The translations under genes and the position numbers were made by a program. Shown piece after piece: positions 58,890 through 64,000 of a stretch of 64,000 nucleotides of DNA. Source of the DNA: Pseudacidovorax intermedius (GTDB lineage: Bacteria; Pseudomonadota; Gammaproteobacteria; Burkholderiales; Burkholderiaceae_C); NCBI RefSeq assembly GCF_003350475.1, contig NZ_QQAV01000002.1, positions 124,001 through 188,000 of the forward strand, written 5' to 3'. A model generated the notes under the pieces. That model ran no database searches, was not told where the DNA came from, and was given only the letters and a program-made list of their open reading frames with translations. How positions within the stretch are numbered: position 1 is the stretch's first letter; each line of letters begins with the position of its first letter.

Positions 58890-58965
58890 GCCGCTTTAGC
58901 TCAGTTGGTAGAGCACCCGCCTTGTAAGCGGTAGGTCGTCAGTTCGATTCCGACAAGCGGCACCA
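58890..58965 (+). tRNA. tRNA-Thr (anticodon UGU)
   Basis: 76 nt with encoded CCA. The acceptor stem GCCGCTT/AAGCGGC is fully paired. The D arm is GCTC/GAGC, the anticodon loop CTTGTAA gives UGU, and the T loop is TTCGATT. Two single mismatches occur at the end of the anticodon stem (C27-U43) and in the T stem (A52-C62); the latter is also in E. coli tRNA-Thr. It reads ACA codons. Confidence 0.95.
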
Positions 58966-59148
58966 GACAGTCGGCATCCCGCGCCAGCGGGGCGTCGATC
59001 CAAGCCCCCGGACACTTGTGGTCCGGGGGCTTTTTTGTGCCTGACGCCGCAGGCCAGCCGGCTGGCGCGCCGATCGACGAGCACGCCGCCCGACCGCCGT
59101 CGGCCGGCAAACCGGCTGACCGGACGCCTGCGGCAGAGCCGCCCGTGC
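58966..59148. other. gap between tRNA-Thr and bcsC
   Basis: 183 bp without a gene. Contains the tRNA terminator and, further on, GC-rich palindromes (around 59050-59066 and 59104-59118). No terminator was found for the incoming minus-strand bcs transcript. Confidence 0.5.
59003..59036 (+). terminator. terminator after tRNA-Thr
   Basis: AGCCCCCGGAC (59003-59013) pairs with GTCCGGGGGCT (59021-59031) around a 7-nt loop, followed by a T run. Confidence 0.9.
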
Positions 59149-62100
59149 TCACAGCAGCGGCGTGTACGGCGAGCTGAGCGGCGACGGTCCACTGCCGCGG
59201 CCGGCGCCTGTGCCGAAGGTGTCGCCGCCATCGAACAGGTAGCGCAGGTACACGCCGCCGCTGAACTCGCGGTAGTTGCGTGCGTTGCTCAGGCTGACGG
59301 TCCCGCCCAGGAACATCCGCGGCAATACCTGGTACTCCACCACCGCACCCAGCCCATACGCGAGGCCGGTGTTGCTCTGGGCCGCATAGCGCGCGTCGAG
59401 GACGCCGGTGTAGAGATTGGCGGCGAAGGCCTGCCGCAGCGCGGTGGCAGCGGCAGTCTGGCGCGTGCTGTCTGTCGGAAAGTAGTCCGCCGCATCCTGC
59501 TGGATCGACTGCACGCCCAGCGAGGCATTGAGCCGCCATGACAGCCGGTCGCTGCGGCCTTCCCACGCGACCGGGAAGGCCAGGCTGAAGTAGCGCTGCG
59601 GGCTGAAGTAGCCGCCGTGGCCGTAGGTGAAATAGCTGAGGTTCTTGTCGTAGTGCATGAGCCCCAGGTTGACGCCGGCCGTGAGCGAGGAGCCGGCGCT
59701 CTTGAGCACGTGGAAGTACAGGCCCGCGCCCAGCTCCAAGCGGGCGTTGTCCTGCACCTCGGTGCCGTTGAGCGCGGCTGCACCGGCATAGCCATAGATG
59801 CCCATGGTGCCGTTGTCGTAGGTCATGTCGTAGCGGCCGCCGCTGGCGACCACGCCGCCCCACCGCTCGCCGGTGCGGCTGTCCTTGGCGCCCGCGAAGG
59901 ACAGCAGGCTGTCGGTCACAGGCCGGCGATAGAGCTCGGCCTTGTAGCTGAGGCTGTCGTTAAAGCTGCCCTGGTACGCCACCTTGCCGATGACGTTGGT
60001 CTCGGCGAAGCCGAGCGGCGTGGTGCCAATGCTGGCGCTGAATTGCGGCCCCTCGTAGCCCACGCTCAGGCCAACCCCTGCCGCATCCTGGGCACCTGCC
60101 GGCGCCACGCTGCCATAGGCCTGCGCGAGCGTGGCCTGAGGCCCACCGCCGAAGCGGGCGCCGGTGGCGAAATCCGCCGCCGGCGTGCCCGAGTCCAGCA
60201 GCGTGGGCGTGGCGCTAACCACCAGCTTGCCTTCGCCGACGGGAAAGCGTGCCTCGATGGGCGTCTGCAGATCGCTCAGCCGGCTCAGCCCCGATTCACC
60301 GCCGCGGGCGCGCAACACCGTGCCGACGCTCAGGCTGGGGCTGCGTGCGCTCTGAAGGTCGGCCAGTTCGGCCTGCAGCGGCGTGGCGGCCACGGCTGCT
60401 GTTGGGGCGGGCGTGACGGGCGCCGTGGGCCAGTCGGTGTCGGCGCGTGCCTGTACCTGCACCATGGGAAGACTGCGTGAGGGGATGCCCGCCACCGGCG
60501 TGCCGGGAACGGGCAGCCACAAGGGTGCGGCAGCACTGGTGCCGGCCGGGGCTGGCCAGGCGGCGGGCGCCGTGGCCACAGGCGGCGGTGTCTGGGAGGG
60601 CGCCGTCGCGGTGTTGGTGGCGCCACCGCTGCCGGCTGCCCTCCGGCGATGGGCCACCCCGCCGCTCGCCGCCGGGGCGGAGGAGGCCGCGCCCGGCGGC
60701 GATCCGGCGGGCCCGGTGGGCCAGGGCTGCAGAACGTCGCCCCCCGCCACCGCCGCCGGCCAGGCACCGGCATTCGCGCCGTAGGCGGGTGCGGCGGCGG
60801 GCTGGAGTGCTCCCGGGGCGGCTGCGCTCGACCAGCCCGCTGGGGGCGCAGGCAACGCACCGGCCGAGGCGTAGACGGCGCCCGCGCTCAGCGGCGGCGG
60901 AATGTAGGCGGCAACGGCCGCAGGTGCCGGGCGCGTCCCCGTGCCCCCGGGCCAGGCGGCTGCGCCGCCGGTCGCGCCGGTCATGCCCGCGAACGGATTG
61001 GCACTGGCCGGGGCCGCGCCGCCCGCGCCGGGCAGTGCGGTGGCCAGGCCGGCCTGCCGGGCTTCGGCCTGCACGGCCGCGGCGAGGAACTGCTCGGCCT
61101 GGCGGCTGTCACCCGCGTTGCGGTAGACGCGGCCCGCCGCCGCCAGCACACGGGATTCGCCCGGGGCCTGCTTGAGGGCGGCCTGCACATAGGTCTGGGC
61201 GTCGTCGTGGTCGCGCAACGCGCTGGCGCTGGCGGCGGCGGCCAGCAGGGTGTCGAGGTCCGTGGGCTGACGCTGCAGCACCCGCTGGTACAGCGCCAGC
61301 GCCTGACGCTCGTCGCGGGCGGCCGAGTACAGCCGTGCCAGCGCGCCAAGCACGCCCGCGTCGTCCGGGCGTTCGGCCAGCAACGGCGAGAGCATGGCGT
61401 AGGCCGCCTCCAGATTGCCGACCTGGCGCAGGGCGTCGGTCTGGCGGATCGCATAGGCGCTGCGCAGTCCGTCGAAGTCCTGGCGTTGTGCGGCCGTCAG
61501 CGCGCCCGCCTGCATTTGCCGCAGCAGGGCCGAGAGCTCGATGTCCTGCCGCGTGGCCAGCAGCAACTGGCCGTAGCGCAGGCGGTCGGCCACGCTGGGG
61601 TTGGGCGTGCGGCTGAGCAGTTGCCGGCCCATGGCCAGCGCCCGCGGCGCGTCGCCAATTTCGGCATAGGCCTCGGCCAGCTCGCTCCAGGGTTCGGCCG
61701 GCAGGTCGGCGCCAAGGCTGGACTGGGTGGCGGATAGAAGTTCGCGCGCGGCCTGCACCTGGCCGCGGCGTGCCAGCGCGGTGGCCTGGGCCGCCCTGTC
61801 CTGCACGAAGAGGCGACGCTGCAACTGGGCCATGGCCGGCGTGCGGCGTGCGGCGGGAATCCGCTCCAGGTACTGCAGGCCGGCACGTCCGTCGCCGGTG
61901 TCGGCGGCCAGCAGGGCCGACGCATACAGCGCGTCGGGCATGTCGGGCTGGCTCATCAGCAGGCCGTCCATCACCGCGCGGGCCTGCGGTACCAGGCCGG
62001 CCCGGCGGTAGAGGTTGGCCAGGTCCAGCCGCACCCACGGGCTGTTGGGGGCGGCGAGCAGCGCGTCCTCGAGCGTGCGCTGGGCGCCGGCGGTGTCGCC

Positions 62101-63546
62101 CGTCGCCAGTTGCTGCTGCGCCTGTGCGCGGGCCTGCTCGGCGCGCAGCGCCGACAGGTCGCCCAGTTGCGCGACCTGTTCGGGCGTCAGGCGTTGCAGC
62201 AGGGTCTGCGCATCGGCCTGTCGTCCCTGCCGGGTGTAGACGGTGACCAGGCCCGCCAGGGCCTGCGCCTGGGCGGGCTGGGCCTGCAGCACGCGGCGGT
62301 AGTTCTCTTCGGCGGCGCCGAGTTCGCCCGCCGCCTGCTGGAGGTCGGCCAGGCCGAGCCGGGCCACGGGCTCGGCCGGGTCGGTGCGCGTGGCCTGTTC
62401 GTACAGGCGGCGCGCCGCCGCGCTGTCGTTGCGTTCGCGCGCGGCCCGGGCCTCGCCCACCTGCTGCCAGTAGGTCGCGCTACGCAGGGCCTGCGCCCAC
62501 TGGCTGGCCTGGCCACCGCGGCTGGCGCGCTCCAGCAGTTGGCGCGCCTCGGCATAACGCTGCTGGCGTAGCCGCACCACGCCCAGGCCGCCCAGCGCTT
62601 CGGGGTCGTTCGGGTTCTGGCGCAGCACGTCCTGGAAGCGGGCCTGGGCGGCGTTCTCGTCGCCCTGCTGCAGGGCGCGGTAGCCTTGTGCCAGCGGCTG
62701 GGCCTGTGTGCTGGCCTGCGCACCTTCGCGCAGGCGGGCCAGGCGGGCGCTCACCGCCTCATCGGTGCGGCCGGACAGGTACTGCTCGTACAGCGGCGTG
62801 TCGCTGGGCCGTGCGTCCAGCCAGATCAGGGCCTGGCGCCAAGCCTCCCGCGCGGCGGTGGCCGTGTCGCCGCCCTGGCCCGCCAGTTCGGCCAGGCTGC
62901 GGATGCCCTCGCGCCGGCTGGGCTCCCGGTAGGTCTGCAGGCGTGCCAGGGCGAGCCTGTAGGCGGCATTGCCCGGGTTACGCTGCACCAGCTGCTCCAG
63001 GCCGCGCCGGCCTTCGTCCCAGCTCTGGGCGGAACCGCCCAGCACCTGGTAGTACTCCAGGGCGAGCGGTTCGGGCACCGGCTGGTTGCCGATCACCTCC
63101 CGGTACAGGCGGATGGCCTCCTCGGTACGGCCGGCCTGTGCCGCGGCCCGGGCGCGCTGCAGGTCGTTGGTGGGCGCCGGGGCACCGGCGGGGCGGCGCA
63201 ACTGCTCGTCCAGCCGCGCGAGCCGGCCATCGCCTGGCCGCGCGGCCCGCAACCGTTCGATCCAGCTGCGGGCCGCATCGGCATTGCCGCGCGCCAGTTC
63301 GAGCTGCGCCATGCCGGCCAGCGCATCGGGTGCGTTCGGGTCGACCCGCAGCAGCTTGCGCCAGCTCTCCTCGGCCAAGTCGTTGCGGCCCAGGGCCTGC
63401 CAGTAGCGGCCCTGCTCGACGAGGGCCGTGGCCGCGTCCGACTGGGCCCGGGCGGGGGTGGCGGGCATCAGCGAGCAGACGAGGCCCAGCGCGGCGGGCA
63501 GCGTGCGCAGGGACGCGGGGAAGGGGGTCAGGCGTTGGCGGGGCAT
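59149..63546 (-). CDS. bcsC: cellulose synthase outer-membrane subunit BcsC
   Basis: Exports the cellulose chain across periplasm and outer membrane. 1465 residues: signal peptide (about 1-34, ending ARA), a long solenoid of TPR repeats (about 38-840), a Pro/Ala/Gly-rich linker of about 210 residues (845-1060), and a C-terminal BcsC beta-barrel domain (about 1065-1440) with YGHGGYFSPQRYFSLAFPV and RYDMTYDNGTMGIYGYAG. Most BcsC proteins have a much shorter linker. About 23 residues follow the last likely strand (GGVYLRYLF). The start overlaps the bcsZ stop by 19 bp. It converges on tRNA-Thr. Confidence 0.93.
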   Translation of the reverse strand: MPRQRLTPFPASLRTLPAALGLVCSLMPATPARAQSDAATALVEQGRYWQALGRNDLAEESWRKLLRVDPNAPDALAGMAQLELARGNADAARSWIERLRAARPGDGRLARLDEQLRRPAGAPAPTNDLQRARAAAQAGRTEEAIRLYREVIGNQPVPEPLALEYYQVLGGSAQSWDEGRRGLEQLVQRNPGNAAYRLALARLQTYREPSRREGIRSLAELAGQGGDTATAAREAWRQALIWLDARPSDTPLYEQYLSGRTDEAVSARLARLREGAQASTQAQPLAQGYRALQQGDENAAQARFQDVLRQNPNDPEALGGLGVVRLRQQRYAEARQLLERASRGGQASQWAQALRSATYWQQVGEARAARERNDSAAARRLYEQATRTDPAEPVARLGLADLQQAAGELGAAEENYRRVLQAQPAQAQALAGLVTVYTRQGRQADAQTLLQRLTPEQVAQLGDLSALRAEQARAQAQQQLATGDTAGAQRTLEDALLAAPNSPWVRLDLANLYRRAGLVPQARAVMDGLLMSQPDMPDALYASALLAADTGDGRAGLQYLERIPAARRTPAMAQLQRRLFVQDRAAQATALARRGQVQAARELLSATQSSLGADLPAEPWSELAEAYAEIGDAPRALAMGRQLLSRTPNPSVADRLRYGQLLLATRQDIELSALLRQMQAGALTAAQRQDFDGLRSAYAIRQTDALRQVGNLEAAYAMLSPLLAERPDDAGVLGALARLYSAARDERQALALYQRVLQRQPTDLDTLLAAAASASALRDHDDAQTYVQAALKQAPGESRVLAAAGRVYRNAGDSRQAEQFLAAAVQAEARQAGLATALPGAGGAAPASANPFAGMTGATGGAAAWPGGTGTRPAPAAVAAYIPPPLSAGAVYASAGALPAPPAGWSSAAAPGALQPAAAPAYGANAGAWPAAVAGGDVLQPWPTGPAGSPPGAASSAPAASGGVAHRRRAAGSGGATNTATAPSQTPPPVATAPAAWPAPAGTSAAAPLWLPVPGTPVAGIPSRSLPMVQVQARADTDWPTAPVTPAPTAAVAATPLQAELADLQSARSPSLSVGTVLRARGGESGLSRLSDLQTPIEARFPVGEGKLVVSATPTLLDSGTPAADFATGARFGGGPQATLAQAYGSVAPAGAQDAAGVGLSVGYEGPQFSASIGTTPLGFAETNVIGKVAYQGSFNDSLSYKAELYRRPVTDSLLSFAGAKDSRTGERWGGVVASGGRYDMTYDNGTMGIYGYAGAAALNGTEVQDNARLELGAGLYFHVLKSAGSSLTAGVNLGLMHYDKNLSYFTYGHGGYFSPQRYFSLAFPVAWEGRSDRLSWRLNASLGVQSIQQDAADYFPTDSTRQTAAATALRQAFAANLYTGVLDARYAAQSNTGLAYGLGAVVEYQVLPRMFLGGTVSLSNARNYREFSGGVYLRYLFDGGDTFGTGAGRGSGPSPLSSPYTPLL

Positions 63547-64000
63547 GGCGGGGCAGGATTCGGCTGCAGCCGGCCGCTGGCGTCGAAGGCGAAATGGCCT
63601 TCCAGCCAGCCACGCCCGAAGAGCAGCAGCATGCGTTCGTAATAGGGCAGCAGCGGCTGGCCGGCGGCGGTGCGCAGGTTCACGAAAGCCAGCCGGGCCT
63701 GCACGAGTTGTTCATGGCCCAGGGCGCGCAGGTAGGGCAGCAGCGCCGCCGAGAAGCCCGGCGGGCCATCGCCGCGGACCGTCCCGGTGGCGGTGTCGAC
63801 CCGCTCGGCGACGCGGCCGGTGGACTGCAGCAGGGCGCGGGGCCCGTACAGGCTATGCAGCAGCGGCGCCCGGCCCGTGTCGCCCGTCGCCGTCATGCCC
63901 GCCCACAGGTACACCCGGATGGCGTCGTAGCTGCCTTCCGCCCCCTTCTCGGGATCGGTGACGAAGGCCTGCCGGGCCTCGCTCCAGGCGCACCAGTCGG
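63528..64000 (-). CDS. bcsZ: cellulase BcsZ (GH8), 5' part outside the window
   Basis: C-terminal 157 residues of a glycosyl hydrolase family 8 endoglucanase that trims cellulose in the periplasm during synthesis. The frame runs in from the right edge. SYDAIRVYLWAGM is the GH8/BcsZ signature, followed by PYYERMLLLFGRGW and a C terminus rich in Pro/Cys. The gene order bcsZ-bcsC is standard, with bcsA and bcsB expected beyond the edge. Confidence 0.92.
   Translation of the reverse strand, partial: DWCAWSEARQAFVTDPEKGAEGSYDAIRVYLWAGMTATGDTGRAPLLHSLYGPRALLQSTGRVAERVDTATGTVRGDGPPGFSAALLPYLRALGHEQLVQARLAFVNLRTAAGQPLLPYYERMLLLFGRGWLEGHFAFDASGRLQPNPAPPCPANA

Noticed and set aside
58890-58965. tRNA-Thr as a pseudogene because of two stem mismatches
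   Set aside because: Acceptor, D arm, loops and CCA are intact, and the T-stem mismatch also occurs in E. coli tRNA-Thr; a working gene is more likely.
37646-64000. Treating the Gfc/Wza module and the Bcs genes as one polysaccharide system
   Set aside because: They are 13 kb apart, separated by conserved housekeeping genes, and belong to mechanistically different export pathways.

Overview
The window is GC-rich, densely coded bacterial DNA with gene order and protein families of Burkholderiales, most likely Comamonadaceae (Variovorax, Ramlibacter, Xylophilus or Acidovorax-like). Support comes from pilMNOPQ-aroK-aroB-dgt, mlaFED-mlaA-mlaCB-yadGH-bolA-murA-his, his-hinT-tatABC, petABC-sspAB, and the divergent cyaY / lptM-lysA pair. 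The genus call is an inference from synteny and codon style.

Layout. 1-4.4 kb: lysA (3' end cut by the window edge), lptM, cyaY and a class A penicillin-binding protein. 4.6-9.7 kb: the type IV pilus assembly and secretin operon pilMNOPQ. 9.8-13.9 kb: shikimate genes aroK and aroB, a dNTPase and an MFS transporter. 13.9-16.3 kb: a DUF1415 protein, a PF13679-like methyltransferase and a solitary IS200/RAYT-type tyrosine transposase with a 13-bp imperfect repeat behind it. 16.3-22.6 kb: gltBD, glutamate synthase. 22.7-28.8 kb: the Mla phospholipid transport genes, a YadGH-type ABC exporter and a BolA protein. 28.8-37.5 kb: murA and hisGDCBHAF, with a small secreted protein between hisD and hisC and a sugar-phosphate mutarotase between hisA and hisF.

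37.6-45.8 kb: an exopolysaccharide/group-4-capsule export module (wza on the + strand; gfcA, gfcB, a gfcC-gfcD/yjbG-yjbH fusion, wzb and wzc on the - strand) sits between hisF and hisI. It separates hisIE from the rest of the histidine pathway. 46-49.3 kb: hisI, hisE, a DUF4870-like membrane protein, hinT and tatABC. 49.4-54.5 kb: a DegS-like periplasmic protease, an MHS-type MFS transporter, a Nif3-like protein, pdxA and mscL. 54.7-58.9 kb: petABC (cytochrome bc1) and sspAB. Then follow a tRNA-Thr(UGU) and, convergent with it, the distal end of a cellulose synthesis operon (bcsC and part of bcsZ) running off the right edge.

Most of the window is conserved housekeeping sequence. The accessory parts are the capsule-type module inside the his operon, the transposase, the extra genes inside his, the MFS genes and the cellulose operon. 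Two separate surface-polysaccharide systems (gfc-type export and Bcs cellulose), the pilus secretin and the Mla system give the segment a strong cell-envelope theme. I saw no CRISPR array, prophage or complete insertion sequence. Start codons were chosen by family alignment from memory, signal peptides, overlaps and visible ribosome binding sites; no database search was run.
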